A stretch of 49,731 nt of DNA from Chloroflexi bacterium GWB2_54_36 (GCA_001796355.1 MGMG01000079.1:1-49731), one strand, 5' to 3'; positions 28,301 to 35,082 are shown, numbered from the stretch's first letter. Numbers and translations are program-made. Notes: generated by a model not told the origin, from the letters alone.

Positions 28301-28382
28301 TTTGCGCTGTTTTGGTGACGGAGGGATTTAAGGTGGAAACATCGGCCTGTTCCCAGCCCCGATTTCTACTATCCTCCACCAT
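19389..28382 (-). CDS. Cyclic beta-1,2-glucan synthase-like giant glycosyltransferase (GT84-GH94 type)
   Basis: A 2997-residue protein, in the usual range for NdvB/ChvB/Cgs enzymes. The order, with approximate positions, is: a soluble N-terminal region with the WVLDNYYIIRQALQQI and GYPRIYAIA motifs; membrane helices near 395-480; a GT84-type glycosyltransferase at 490-850 with LDTDTILP (DxD) and RRWIRGDWQLL; further helices to about 1070; a glycoamylase-like domain at about 1440-1660 (GISESGFYRFD, LDETSAVVSEYMSHHQGMILMA); two GH94-type beta-sandwich regions; and the GH94 catalytic barrel at 2480-2920 (GFRDQLQDVLALL, GTGDWNDGLNRVG). The family makes and closes cyclic beta-glucans for osmotic and envelope roles. 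It starts 2 bp after the stress-protein gene, so it is cotranscribed. The exact glycan product is not proven. Confidence 0.9.
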   Translation of the reverse strand: MVEDSRNRGWEQADVSTLNPSVTKTAQIRELVNTLVSSYQQVGVEKPGRRSKSVLPERDLAGHDLELYESWLAEAHLYFREASQQKVPLTYASEWVLDNYYIIRQALQQIKEDLPVSFYNQLPRLTGDLLKGYPRIYAIARAVLADQHLLLDPVDLQTILIQFQERVLLTMGELWALPIFLRYGLIEFLAHELVLTIHPPKPPNLPPSVPQQSGIGDPFSSSETAAGSTANTDGVANIILSLRTISEQDWSDFFEAVSRLERTLRKDPAGIYSRMDFKTRDLYRKEIEKLSLATGRGENELAEIMLDLAHSSMSDHSPSSQEAAELDSPTDTDTLPVIVERASIQDNPALVHSGKHVGNILLGKGRASLEQQIGYRPDPKTAFKRWVFQHASGFYLSSVLLLTTLVLVSLSFAARLPELLASFSRPPDSSLWSITRIAGNVPLQWIIGIVLTLALLAPVLTVTTSLVNWLITLVIRPRILPKLDFKAEIPDPFRTLVVIPAMISRRKDVDSLAHQLELHYLRNPEPGLTFALLTDFTDADKESLAEDDGLVSYALSAIEALNLKYGPPPPTYDRGESPDNDDENGASLFYLMHRKRLWNPSERKWIGWERKRGKLHELNMLLRGGSNLTFTAFSDGIHAASANSGVLQHIRFVITLDTDTILPRGAACRLAGTLAHPLNRAVFDEKNGRVVSGYTVLQPRMEIHPKSSNYSWFTRIFAGDAGLDLYTLAVSDAYQDLFQEGSYVGKGIYDVDSFMRSVDGHIPENTVLSHDLLEGLMGRAGLVTDITMIEDYPQNYLIQAMRLRRWIRGDWQLLTWLFQPGRYGQSFSVIDRWKIFDNLRRAMLAPTLLLIFILGMIFLPGLAGLWTTVILLSLGIPLLTSLTRSALQILGGEVPGVALRPLGWNLIRCVLAVAFLPYEAYISIDAALTTLYRLWISHQDMLQWTTAAQTARVFGAQARRNIAWQKMAGVAALALILTTGLQLISGLTRSGVAPSLTHASPVLLLWLLSPFIAWWINQPIIEQANPLNAGQVNLLRQVTRRTWGFFERFVGPEDHWLPPDHFQESPVGTIAHRTSPTNIGLLLTSTLAAYDLGYLDQLGLATRLATTMETLDQLERYRGHFLNWYDTLTLKPLHPGYISTVDSGNLVASLIVTAQACKTMSAEPAFRWDLWQGYLDTLSNLTETLTGMRKAEFDMQVEGINKQITAMHAEILAVRSQPERWYPLYLKASGPFWQDLSRRLMELVMVGRSAFDLATLGKLQEVAAQTERHHLAVQRTITELVPWIPLFENPPEWFQGPRFVKTMAALRTSLPYNIAFGQVRGHIAEANQQIAILRRLLTEVELAEEGAARPDSAPAAATRDWLDNLIQALARAEANAGLLVEKYALIFARAEQYVNEMDFRFLYHYQRRVFHIGFNLVTGQLDQNYYDLLASEARISSIIAIAKGDVPQSHWLHLGRPVTRVGNAYVLLSWSGTMFEYLMPPLFLRSYPGTLLADSTRGAVLHQIAYGKAKGVPWGISESGFYRFDANQNYQYRAFGVPGLGFKRGLADDLVVAPYASLIAIGFDPHAVVRNLASLIKHKMIGLYGVYESIDFTPDRLLLDETSAVVSEYMSHHQGMILMAMANFLNDDIMVHRMHSDPRIQSVDLLLQERVPHAVPPQDPYAEDVKGVQRLTAVPEEIIPWRVPVQTPIPQVNLLSNGSYNVLLSNMGGGYSSWRDIDLTRWRPDGVLDPWGTWIYIQEMEADPQNKSQPWSAAHQPIPGNAADMQVTYFAHMAVFRRTENEITSTMEVTVAPDDPVELRRIHLHNNVGDSRNLRLTSYGEVILAPQSADARHPAFNKLFIESEFVPELNLQIFMRRPRSNQETTIYMGHMLVVEGSHAAARHEADRYQFIGRNQSLRNPTALNSQQYLTGTSGATLDPIFALGQVVRLDPHASADLAYLTFAAESREGILALAKRYRNWTLIEHSFHQANIAAQAWLGKQDITTEAFKDTLQVLSALIYSFKAVRASPETIAANRLGQTGLWRFGISGDYPILLVELDNPKQIDVAREALQLHKFLRSRRFKVDVVIINRQPTDYGAELNSMLYRLVSKVNGEEWLHQRGGIFILYGDQMTVEEHTLLQTAACVYLIGANGSLSSQMRGYSYPVHHLPDVTPTRQLVDPANAAIPPQTLPLADKGELLFYNGYGGFSADGREYIIDWKGHVRPPTATSGSAENLPPKKTTPAPWVNVIGYPGFGFMVSEAGSQCTWALNSGENRLTPWSNDPVQDPTGEALYLRDEETGEVWTPTPLPAGSNQPYRVAHGAGYTIFEHNSHGLRQNLTLFASPEDPVKIIHLKVENTLSHTRRITATQYVEWVLGTTHAASMAYIIPEYDSARQCLMATNPYSPEFGNRVAFLIASKTVHGLTADRTEFLGRGGTPAFPAALHRLGLETRITPGEDPCAAMQIHLDLLPGATEEIYFVLGQGMDKKHALALANKYHHPSNVSGAYKRTQVFWDKLLGAVQVHTPEPATDLILNRWMLYQTLSCRIWGRTGFYQSSGAFGFRDQLQDVLALLPIDPAIARSQILIAAQRQFEEGDVLHWWHPPSGRGVRTRFSDDLLWLPYVTALYIEATGDVGLLDEKVSFLNAPLLAESEDEHYGEYMSTEQSYSLMEHCLRAIEKGSTKGRHGLPLIGTGDWNDGLNRVGEKGQGESVWLAWFLCDVLKRFAAICEKNGHIETAQQYKSWAEEYAAAVEHSAWDGDWYRRAYYDDGTPLGSSQNVECQIDAIAQSWAILSGSGDPQRSRQAMQSVLERLVRPQERLSLLFTPPLDQTEKDPGYIKGYLPGTRENGGQYTHAATWTAWALACLGDGNQASALFDLLNPVFQSDSKEKASVYRVEPYVVCADIYSQAPYVRRGGWTWYTGSAAWMYRLGLEAILGFKKIGDTLHIDPVISPAWEGFGIRYQFGESVYSIQVDNPEHVAQHVRQILLDGKPLNNGSIPLVDDHNKHRVIVTLGNADK

Positions 28383-28384
28383 GT

Positions 28385-29473
28385 TTAACGCCCCCCAGAT
28401 TTTTCAGCGGCAATCTCGGCAGCTGTTGGCTGTACCTGGGAACGGGGTACATCCTGGATGACCAGAACGGGTTTGGTACCATGTTCTATGTAATTTCGCG
28501 CGATACTTCCGTAAGGCCAGGCGTACTTCCCGGTATAACCGTGAGCGCACAGGACCACCAGGTCGATATCCTCCTCCTGACTGGCCAGCTCTTGAATGGC
28601 GGAAGATACACTGACGTTCTCAAGGACGCAGCTTTCGCATTCAACGGGTAAACGCTCTTGCATTTCGTTCAGGTAATTGGTAACCGCCTGGCGGCTGACA
28701 TCCATCAACTGGCGAGAGAGTTGTTCGATTTCAACAGGGTAGGGTTCGGGGATGGGAAGTTCAGGCGGCTTAATTACCGCCGCGAGGATGAGCTTTGTTA
28801 GGGATGGTGAGATAACCGGCGCGGTACGACGGAGCGAACGATTATTTCCCTCAGATAAAAATCCGCTGGATATTTCTCCACCTGCCAGCGCAATTCCCGC
28901 GGAAAGTGAACACTCTGCGCGGCGCGAACTGTCGATCGGTAGGAGAATGCGGCGGTAGTGAACCCTGGCGTCCGGTGTTGTTGGCTGGCAATAAGCGCGG
29001 ACAATGAGCACAGGCAAATAAATCAGGTTGATCACCTTCTGGGTAACACTGCTGATGTTCCAGCGGCTTAAACCACCCGAGCCGTGCGTGCTGATCACAA
29101 GCAAGTCCATATTTTCGCTGTGGGCAAAGTTAACGATGTTTTCAGCCGTCTTCCCTTCACGAATTGAATATTCGACACTCGTTTTTATTGCATTTTTGCC
29201 TTTATATTGTCTACCTTCGGTGTCATCTGGGCTTTCTTGAAGTTCCTCACGAATCCGGGCTGCAATCCCTTGCATATACATATCAGCCTCTGCTTTGCGG
29301 ATCTGCCAGCTCAATGGATCTACAGCACTGGGGTTTTCGTGAAAGGATGTAGGATCGAGGACCTGCAAGAGCATGATGCTTGATCCAAAGATGCGCGCAA
29401 ACTGTTCGGCGTGAGGTATCGCTCGCTCTGCAAGCGTCGATCCGTCCAGTGGGACCAGGATTCGGTTAAACAT
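28385..29473 (-). CDS. Tandem-domain universal stress protein (UspA family)
   Basis: A 362-residue protein with two Usp domains. Domain 1 starts MFNRILVPLDGSTLAERAIPHAEQFA and ends with the nucleotide-binding pattern STHGSGGLSRWNISSVTQKVI. Domain 2 starts RILLPIDSSRRAECSL and ends CAHGYTGKYAWPYGSIARNYIEHGTKPVLVIQ. Gly-x2-Gly-x9-type motifs in both halves suggest ATP binding. It has no signal or membrane segment. It leads an operon with the glucan synthase gene and has the only minus-strand copy of the 53-bp promoter motif, 144 bp upstream. Confidence 0.93.
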   Translation of the reverse strand: MFNRILVPLDGSTLAERAIPHAEQFARIFGSSIMLLQVLDPTSFHENPSAVDPLSWQIRKAEADMYMQGIAARIREELQESPDDTEGRQYKGKNAIKTSVEYSIREGKTAENIVNFAHSENMDLLVISTHGSGGLSRWNISSVTQKVINLIYLPVLIVRAYCQPTTPDARVHYRRILLPIDSSRRAECSLSAGIALAGGEISSGFLSEGNNRSLRRTAPVISPSLTKLILAAVIKPPELPIPEPYPVEIEQLSRQLMDVSRQAVTNYLNEMQERLPVECESCVLENVSVSSAIQELASQEEDIDLVVLCAHGYTGKYAWPYGSIARNYIEHGTKPVLVIQDVPRSQVQPTAAEIAAEKSGGR

Positions 29474-29617
29474 AAAAATACCTCTGTTCTATATGAATGC
29501 AAGTAATAAAGAAGCTGAGTAGAGCGCTAGTTATTTGCCGTGCGAGATACCCGCCATCTACTCTCCCAGTAAAATCGGACATTCGATCATCCCTTTTCGC
29601 AAAATTACCCCTAAATT
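29474..29617 (-). other. Long 5' leader of the usp operon
   Basis: About 144 bp between the promoter motif and the ATG. I see no obvious terminator, riboswitch or upstream gene in it. Confidence 0.35.
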
Positions 29618-29670
29618 ATCATACCAAAAAATGACTATCAATGTCCCTGCAAAAACCTATAAAATATCTA
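29618..29670 (-). promoter_or_regulatory. 53-bp TAG-phased promoter motif, copy 1 (usp-glucan synthase)
   Basis: On the minus strand: TAG at offset 0 (29670), TAG at 11, AGGGAC at 22, GATAG with its TAG at 33, and the -10-like TATGAT at 47-52 (29623-29618). Every spacing equals that of the six plus-strand copies. The 5' leader to the ATG is about 140 nt. Confidence 0.8.
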
Positions 29671-29765
29671 TCAAATGTTTGTCTATTGATTTCGCGTCAA
29701 CGCCCGTTCATCTGTTCGATCTCTTCTGGTGAATTGAACCTGTTAAATTCATTTGCGTGGTTTTC

Positions 29766-29873
29766 TCACACATGATCCAAAGCCTGCTGTGTCGCCTCTT
29801 CCAGGGTCTTTCCCTTGACCACAAAGGTGTATTTCAAGCCCATATCCTTGCACGAATATCGGATGATCATCAT
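29766..29873 (-). CDS. Very short DUF1059-like protein
   Basis: A 35-residue frame, MMIIRYSCKDMGLKYTFVV followed by KGKTLEEATQQALDHV. The SCKDMG...F...G.T.EE pattern is that of DUF1059 proteins, small proteins of unknown function seen in many bacteria. A GAGG site lies just upstream; ATG 29870 may be the true start. The usual C-terminal extension with a further His is cut short, so this may be a truncated remnant. It lies between two divergent units and has no copy of the regulon motif that I can find. Confidence 0.5.
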   Translation of the reverse strand: MMIIRYSCKDMGLKYTFVVKGKTLEEATQQALDHV

Positions 29874-30150
29874 TACCTCATTGAGTATTTCCACTTTATA
29901 AATACTCGCATACTGGAAATATCCGAAGGAATCAGTGCAAGAGTTCGTAAATTATTGTCTAGACGATAACTCCATCGTACCCCGGATTGAGGATAATTAC
30001 AAATTCCACGTCGTTCGCTATCCTTGACCGGTCAGGACCAAATTTACACTCATTTACTCAAAATAATAATATAATTATCGTGGTTGTTCCGAGATCATGT
30101 ACAGTCCAGTCAAAAAAACATCTCTACCTGCTGCACAAAATTTATCCCTG
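29874..30150. other. Intergenic upstream of the PAS/GAF kinase
   Basis: AT-rich sequence. A run of AATAATAATATAATTAT lies near 30061-30079 and could supply promoter elements for the kinase. The 53-bp motif is not present here. Confidence 0.35.
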
Positions 30151-30161
30151 CGGAGGTTAAG

Positions 30162-30257
30162 ATGACAACGTTCCCTCTTTTTAATTTCTCAATAAGTTCG
30201 CAAAGAGTTGGCAGATATATCCTCAGCCGTTACAGATCTGACCTCATGGAAAAATGA
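30162..30257 (+). CDS. 31-codon leader frame ending one base before the kinase ATG
   Basis: A GGAGG site at 30152-30156 is well spaced from ATG 30162. The frame encodes MTTFPLFNFSISSQRVG and a basic tail, and stops (TGA 30255-30257) one base before ATG 30259. The kinase ATG itself has no clear ribosome site, so it may be translated by coupling from this leader. It could be a regulatory leader peptide or simply a translational enhancer. I recognise no family. Confidence 0.45.
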   Translation: MTTFPLFNFSISSQRVGRYILSRYRSDLMEK

Positions 30258-30258
30258 G

Positions 30259-31956
30259 ATGGTAGAAAATGAAAAATCTCAAATAGATCTGAAGCTGTTG
30301 TTTGAGAGTTATCCGTCTCTCAAGCAAATTTTACAAAAAATAGACCAGGTGGTCTGGGTATTCGATCAAAACGCCGAGCGTATTCTTTATGTCAGCCCGG
30401 CATTTGAGACGATCTGGGGCCGTACCTGCGAAAGCCTGTATTCTGACACAAAGATCTTGATCGAAAGCGTTCATCCGGAAGATCGATTGCAGGTAATGGT
30501 TGCCAGGCCGCTAATTGACCAAAAACCATTCACTCAGGCTTACCGGATTCTGCGTCCGGACGGTATCTTACGCTGGATTTTTGCGCGTACCTTCCTGATC
30601 CGTGATGATGCCGGAGAGCCAGACTTCTTGTTTTGTATCGCGCAGGATATCACGGACCAGAAAGAGGTCGAGCTGGCGCTGCGCAAAACCTTGGACCGCA
30701 CTCGTGAACAGTTTGACCTCAGCCGCAAGATGAGCCTGGCCCATAAACCGGAAGCAGCGCTTAAAACCTTAATGTCTGCTCACGAGCTGCGATCCGCCCA
30801 TCGGGCTGCCCTGCTTTTTTTCGATGATCCCAAGGTTGGACCTACCGGCGGGGTGGAGTTGATGGCCGCCTGGTTGTCCAGCCCGAATCATTCACCCTGG
30901 TTGAGCGAGTCTAGCCTGTATGAAGAGCCCGCCTTATGGGAGCTACTCAACCCCAGTCGAACAGTGGTAATCACTGGGATAAAAACAGACCCGCGCCTAA
31001 CACGCCTGGTGCGTGATTCCTTGCTGGAGGCACAAATCCAAACCCTGGCAATCTTTCCGCTGGTTGCAGTTGGAGACTGGCTCGGGAGCCTGTTGGTTTA
31101 TTACAGACAAGAACATCCTTTCGACCACATTGGACTCCGTCATCTTAAAATCCTGGTTGACCAGGCAGCCGTAACGCTTTATAACCTCAAACTGCTCAAG
31201 GTAGAAGAAGAATCCCGTCATGAGGCAGAGCGGGCTAACGAGATAAAGACCGAATTCCTTGCGATGATTTCGCACGAGCTACGTACCCCCTTAACGTCTA
31301 TTATTGGATTTACCACCACTATGTTGGCCGAAGATGTCGTTTGGGAACCGGATGAACAGCGTGATTTCATCCAGACGATTCAGAAGGAAGCCAACCGGCT
31401 TCAGGAACTCATCGATCACCTGTTGGATCTCTCTCGCCTGGAAGCGGGAAGGCTGCCGATATTAATGAACCCCCGGTCTCTTCATGAAATTATCGAAGAT
31501 GCTTCACCGCAATTGCATATCTTGACTAACAGGCATACATTCACCTTACATCTGCCTGCCAGGCTGCCGCAGGTTTTTGCAGACGCGAAGCGGATCGGCC
31601 AAGTTCTCGTCAACCTGGTACGCAACGCCTCGACCTACGCTCCTACAGGCACTGAAATCAGCATCTCAGCCAATGTGCGGGGAGATTTCGTGCAGATTGA
31701 TGTCAACGACCAAGGCCCCGGTATTCTACCGGCCGATCACAAAAGAGTATTTGAGGCGTTTCGGCGGGGCATAAACCAGGAATACGGCATGTCGCAGGGC
31801 GCTGGATTAGGGCTGGCGATTTGCAAAGGACTGGTCGAAGCCCACGGCGGCCGCATCTGGATTAAGAAAAAGGCTACTCCAGGGACGACCATTTGCTTTA
31901 CGATCCCACTCGTTCCTTTGCAAAACCAAGAATTACTTACAGAAATGGGGGGGTAA
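30259..31956 (+). CDS. PAS-GAF sensor histidine kinase (HisKA/HATPase)
   Basis: A 565-residue soluble kinase starting MVENEKSQIDLKLL; a TTG at 30208 would extend it by 17 residues. Residues about 15-135 are a PAS domain with PAC (WVFDQNAERILYVSPAFETIWG ... RWIFARTFLIRDDAG). A GAF-like domain follows at about 165-310. HisKA (about 330-395) has the H-box FLAMISHELRTPLTSIIGF, and HATPase_c contains NLVRNAS (N-box), DQGPGI (G1) and GAGLGLAICKGLVEAHGG (G2). There is no membrane segment, so it senses a cytoplasmic cue. The OmpR-type regulator follows after 5 bp. It lies in the middle of the genes bearing the 53-bp motif. Confidence 0.93.
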   Translation: MVENEKSQIDLKLLFESYPSLKQILQKIDQVVWVFDQNAERILYVSPAFETIWGRTCESLYSDTKILIESVHPEDRLQVMVARPLIDQKPFTQAYRILRPDGILRWIFARTFLIRDDAGEPDFLFCIAQDITDQKEVELALRKTLDRTREQFDLSRKMSLAHKPEAALKTLMSAHELRSAHRAALLFFDDPKVGPTGGVELMAAWLSSPNHSPWLSESSLYEEPALWELLNPSRTVVITGIKTDPRLTRLVRDSLLEAQIQTLAIFPLVAVGDWLGSLLVYYRQEHPFDHIGLRHLKILVDQAAVTLYNLKLLKVEEESRHEAERANEIKTEFLAMISHELRTPLTSIIGFTTTMLAEDVVWEPDEQRDFIQTIQKEANRLQELIDHLLDLSRLEAGRLPILMNPRSLHEIIEDASPQLHILTNRHTFTLHLPARLPQVFADAKRIGQVLVNLVRNASTYAPTGTEISISANVRGDFVQIDVNDQGPGILPADHKRVFEAFRRGINQEYGMSQGAGLGLAICKGLVEAHGGRIWIKKKATPGTTICFTIPLVPLQNQELLTEMGG

Positions 31957-31961
31957 AGCCT

Positions 31962-32645
31962 ATGGGGAACATATTAATTGTCGAAGATAACCCAAGTATC
32001 CGCAAATTAGTGCGGGTCAATCTGGCAAAACGTGGCTATACGGTCAGTGAAGCGGCGGACAGCCACCAGGCAATGGCCCTATTTCAGGAAGTACCTGTGG
32101 ACCTGGTTCTCCTTGACCTGGTGTTGCCTGGGCTTTCGGGAGTTGATGTGTGCGCCTGGATTCGGGCGCGTTCGGACGTGCCTATCATCATATTGAGCGC
32201 CCGGTTGGAAGAAGATCTCAAAGTCGCTGCTCTCGATGCTGGTGCGGATGACTACGTGACCAAACCATTTGGACATGAAGAATTACTGGCACGAGTACGC
32301 GCTTTCCTGCGCCGGTCTTATGTCACAGCGAAGACATCCGAGACGAGGGTTGAGATTGGCGATTTTCGGATCGACCTGGAAGAACGCCGCGTCTTCATTG
32401 CGGGGATCGATTTACACCTCACCAAAACAGAGTACGCGATTCTGGCTGACCTGGCGCGCCACCTGGACTCAATCGTGACGCACGATGAGTTGATTGCCGA
32501 AGTTTGGGGTTCAGAATATCGAGGATCCAACCACTATTTACATACTTATGTCGGACGCTTGCGTAAAAAAATGGGGGAATACGGCACACTAATCGAGACC
32601 GTCCCTGGAATGGGCTACGATTTGCACTCGAAGAAAATCTACTAA
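31962..32645 (+). CDS. OmpR/PhoB family response regulator
   Basis: A 227-residue regulator starting MGNILIVEDNPSIRKLV at ATG 31962. The receiver domain (1-120) has acidic EDN near residue 8, phospho-acceptor Asp in DLVLLDLVLPGLSG, IILSAR and the Lys in DDYVTKPFG. The C-terminal winged helix (130-225) contains LTKTEYAILADLARH and YLHTYVGRLRKKMGEYG. OmpR/PhoB proteins often bind tandem direct repeats about 11 bp apart, which is the spacing of TAG triplets in the seven promoter motifs nearby. Control of those promoters by this protein is a hypothesis. Confidence 0.93.
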   Translation: MGNILIVEDNPSIRKLVRVNLAKRGYTVSEAADSHQAMALFQEVPVDLVLLDLVLPGLSGVDVCAWIRARSDVPIIILSARLEEDLKVAALDAGADDYVTKPFGHEELLARVRAFLRRSYVTAKTSETRVEIGDFRIDLEERRVFIAGIDLHLTKTEYAILADLARHLDSIVTHDELIAEVWGSEYRGSNHYLHTYVGRLRKKMGEYGTLIETVPGMGYDLHSKKIY

Positions 32646-32661
32646 ACCATTCCGTTATGGA

Positions 32662-32689
32662 TCCTCCTGAGTACCGGGGGACTTTTTTT
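32662..32689 (+). terminator. Terminator after the OmpR-type regulator
   Basis: A short stem (TCCTCC with GGGGGA, one G-T pair) and an 8-nt loop run into seven T's. The end of the T-tract is the first base of the next promoter motif, so the two signals are joined. Confidence 0.7.
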
Positions 32690-32741
32690 AGGAATAATTT
32701 AGGTCGTATTCAGGACGTAGTTAGCTCCTTTCAACTAGGAT
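32689..32741 (+). promoter_or_regulatory. 53-bp TAG-phased promoter motif, copy 2 (decayed dps / HD-GYP)
   Basis: TAG at 32689, 32700 and 32722, GGAC at 32713, and -10 TAGGAT at 32736-32741. The triplet at offset 21 is TCA instead of TAG. The downstream ATG is 38 nt from the -10. Confidence 0.85.
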
Positions 32742-32779
32742 GGTATTGTGGCATCAAACCACCTGTGAAAGAGGGATAA

Positions 32780-33229
32780 ATGCACCGCAATCGTAACGAC
32801 GACCGCAACATGGATTTGCAGGTTGAGATCCGGTCGAACATCTGTCTTAAAAGCAATTCCCGCCATTCGGTTGTCGAAATCCTCAACGGCCGCCCTGCCA
32901 CTGAAGCTGCATCGCCCCAAAATAAGCGCAGCGCAAATGGGAATGTCAGTGAAACAGGTTTCTTCGAGCTGCATACTCTCTTCGCGATCCTTTCCAAACC
33001 ATTAAACGAATTTTCTGAAAAAATCGCGGATAGGCTAACAGACCGGGCGCTACTTCCATTGCCAGTATCGCAGAATATTTCGCACATACCTGGCTTACTG
33101 GTCAGCCTTATGCATTTGCATGAAAAGATAGCCTGGCGGATGAGTTACTGTATTGCGAACAAACCAATTCACAGCAAACGCCAGAATAGGATTTTAATAA
33201 CAGCGCGATCCAGAAAGGGGAGGTGCTAA
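32780..33229 (+). pseudogene. Decayed Dps paralogue
   Basis: The 149-residue frame matches the intact Dps (37437-38015) at its N-terminus (LQVEI, RHSVV-EILN), middle (GFFELHTLFAILSKPLNE-SEKIA-R) and end (MHLHEKIAWRM). The conserved HWNV is now NGNV, the ferroxidase Asp after LHxLF is Ala, and about 40 residues of the third and fourth helices are missing. The C-terminus runs into an unrelated basic tail. Iron oxidation and cage assembly are therefore unlikely. The frame is still open and keeps a full promoter motif, and the HD-GYP gene starts 2 bp later, so it may persist as a leader for that gene. Confidence 0.75.
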
Positions 33230-33231
33230 TC

Positions 33232-35082
33232 GTGCAAACGCTAAAAGATTCAGAGCTTCGCTACCGCCGCTTGTTTGAAGCAGCTCAGGATGGGATTTTA
33301 ATCCTCGATGCGGCGACGGGTATGATCGAAGATGTCAACCCATATTTGATAAAAATGCTGGGCTTTTCGAGCAAAGAATTAAAGGAAAAAAAACTCTGGC
33401 AAGTGGGCGCATTTAAAAATATTAAAGCCAGCAAAGCAGCCTTCGAAGCATTGCAGGAGGATGAATATATTCGTTATGATAACTTGCCGCTAAAAACGAA
33501 AAGCGGACAGCTTATTCAAGTTGAATTCATCAGTAATGTCTATCTGGTGGGTGGTAAAAAAGTGATCCAATGCATCATTCGTAACAACACTGAGTACAAA
33601 CGGGTCCTGGTCGCATTGGGGGAAAACGAGAAGAAATACCGCGACCTGGTCAATCAAAGCCCCGACGGCATGTTCATTATTGGAATGTCAGGCAAATTAT
33701 TAACCGTCAATAAAGCTATGTGCAGCCAGCTAAAATACAGCGAACAAGAATTTCTTTCCATGAAAATCTGGGATATTCTCCCTAAACAATTTTACGATCA
33801 ATACCGGAAAAGGATAAAGAAAATCCTTAATGGGGAGAGTGTGGGGGAAGCAGTAGAATACGAAGTACGCGGCAAAGATGGAAAGATCCATTATGTAGAT
33901 GTTATATCAGCACCACATTACAGCGGTAAAAATATTGTTGGCTATCAAGGAATCGCTCGTGATATTTCTCCGCGTAAACGGGATGAGCGAAAGATCCGTC
34001 AGCAACTTGCACATCTCACCGCCTTGAGCGCAATCGATCGAGCGATCAATGCTAATTTTGATTTAAAGCTTAGCCTTTCGGAAGTTCTCATCCATGTAAC
34101 GACAGAACTCGAGATTGATGCGGCTGACATTCTCGTTTTAAATTCCCATTCTCCAATATTAGAATTAAGTGCCGGGCGGGGGTTCCGCAGTAAAACCATC
34201 ATGAAGACCCAGATACCAATGGGCGAGAGCTATGCTGGCCGCGTCATTTTGGAGCGCCAACTCGTCCATATTCCAAATCTAAGTGATGAGCCTGATAACT
34301 TATTCCCCAAATCTTTTTTGGCCGAAGAGGAGTTTGTTTGTTACTTCGGGGTGCCGTTAATTGTTAAAGGGCAGGTGAATGGCGTACTGGAAATCTTCCA
34401 TCGCGCTGCACTAGAACCTGATACAGAATGGCTCGATTTCCTCAATGCCATGGCCGGGCAAGCGGCGATTGCGATTGAGAATTCCACACTATTTGAGGGA
34501 TTGCAACGCTCCAACCTGGAACTCGCTCTGGCTTATGATGCCACGATCGAAGGTTGGTCGCGCGCCCTTGACTTGCGCGACAAAGAAACCGCGTGGCACA
34601 CTCAGCGAGCAACAGAAATAACGGTGAATCTTGCGCGCGTTTTAGGCTTGAGCGAGACGGAGCTGGTGCAGGTTCGCTGGGGAGCGCTTTTGCACGATAT
34701 TGGCAAGATGGGTGTTCCAGACGAGATTCTACACAAACCAGGCCCTCTTACGGACGAAGAATGGGTGGTGATGAAGAAGCACCCAACCTATGCCTACGAG
34801 ATGCTCGCTCCCATTCGCTACCTGCGGCTGGCGCTTGACATTCCCTATTGCCACCATGAAAGGTGGGATGGCACCGGGTATCCAAATGGGCTAAAAGGCA
34901 CTCAGATTCCACTGGCAGCACGCATTTTTGCAGTGGTGGATGTGTGGGATTCATTGACCTCAGACCGCCCTTACCGCGCCGCCTGGACAGAAAAAAAAGC
35001 GCGGGAACATATCCATGCATCATCTGGAACGCACTTTGATCCACAGGTGGTGGATGCATTTATGCAGATTCCAATTAATTAA
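33232..35082 (+). CDS. PAS-PAS-GAF-HD-GYP protein (cyclic-di-GMP phosphodiesterase candidate)
   Basis: A 616-residue protein. GTG 33232 is preferred because a GGGGAGG site sits eight bases upstream; GTG 33223 overlaps that site. Two PAS domains (about 5-120, RRLFEAAQDGILILDAATG; 130-245, NQSPDGMFIIGMSGK) are followed by a GAF domain (265-410). The HD-GYP domain (425-612) has the metal ligands HD in LLHDIGKMGVPDEIL, HHERWDGTGYP and DVWDSLTSDRPYR. All signature residues are present, so activity on cyclic di-GMP is plausible. It has no membrane segment. It is cotranscribed with the decayed dps frame. Confidence 0.92.
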   Translation: MQTLKDSELRYRRLFEAAQDGILILDAATGMIEDVNPYLIKMLGFSSKELKEKKLWQVGAFKNIKASKAAFEALQEDEYIRYDNLPLKTKSGQLIQVEFISNVYLVGGKKVIQCIIRNNTEYKRVLVALGENEKKYRDLVNQSPDGMFIIGMSGKLLTVNKAMCSQLKYSEQEFLSMKIWDILPKQFYDQYRKRIKKILNGESVGEAVEYEVRGKDGKIHYVDVISAPHYSGKNIVGYQGIARDISPRKRDERKIRQQLAHLTALSAIDRAINANFDLKLSLSEVLIHVTTELEIDAADILVLNSHSPILELSAGRGFRSKTIMKTQIPMGESYAGRVILERQLVHIPNLSDEPDNLFPKSFLAEEEFVCYFGVPLIVKGQVNGVLEIFHRAALEPDTEWLDFLNAMAGQAAIAIENSTLFEGLQRSNLELALAYDATIEGWSRALDLRDKETAWHTQRATEITVNLARVLGLSETELVQVRWGALLHDIGKMGVPDEILHKPGPLTDEEWVVMKKHPTYAYEMLAPIRYLRLALDIPYCHHERWDGTGYPNGLKGTQIPLAARIFAVVDVWDSLTSDRPYRAAWTEKKAREHIHASSGTHFDPQVVDAFMQIPIN

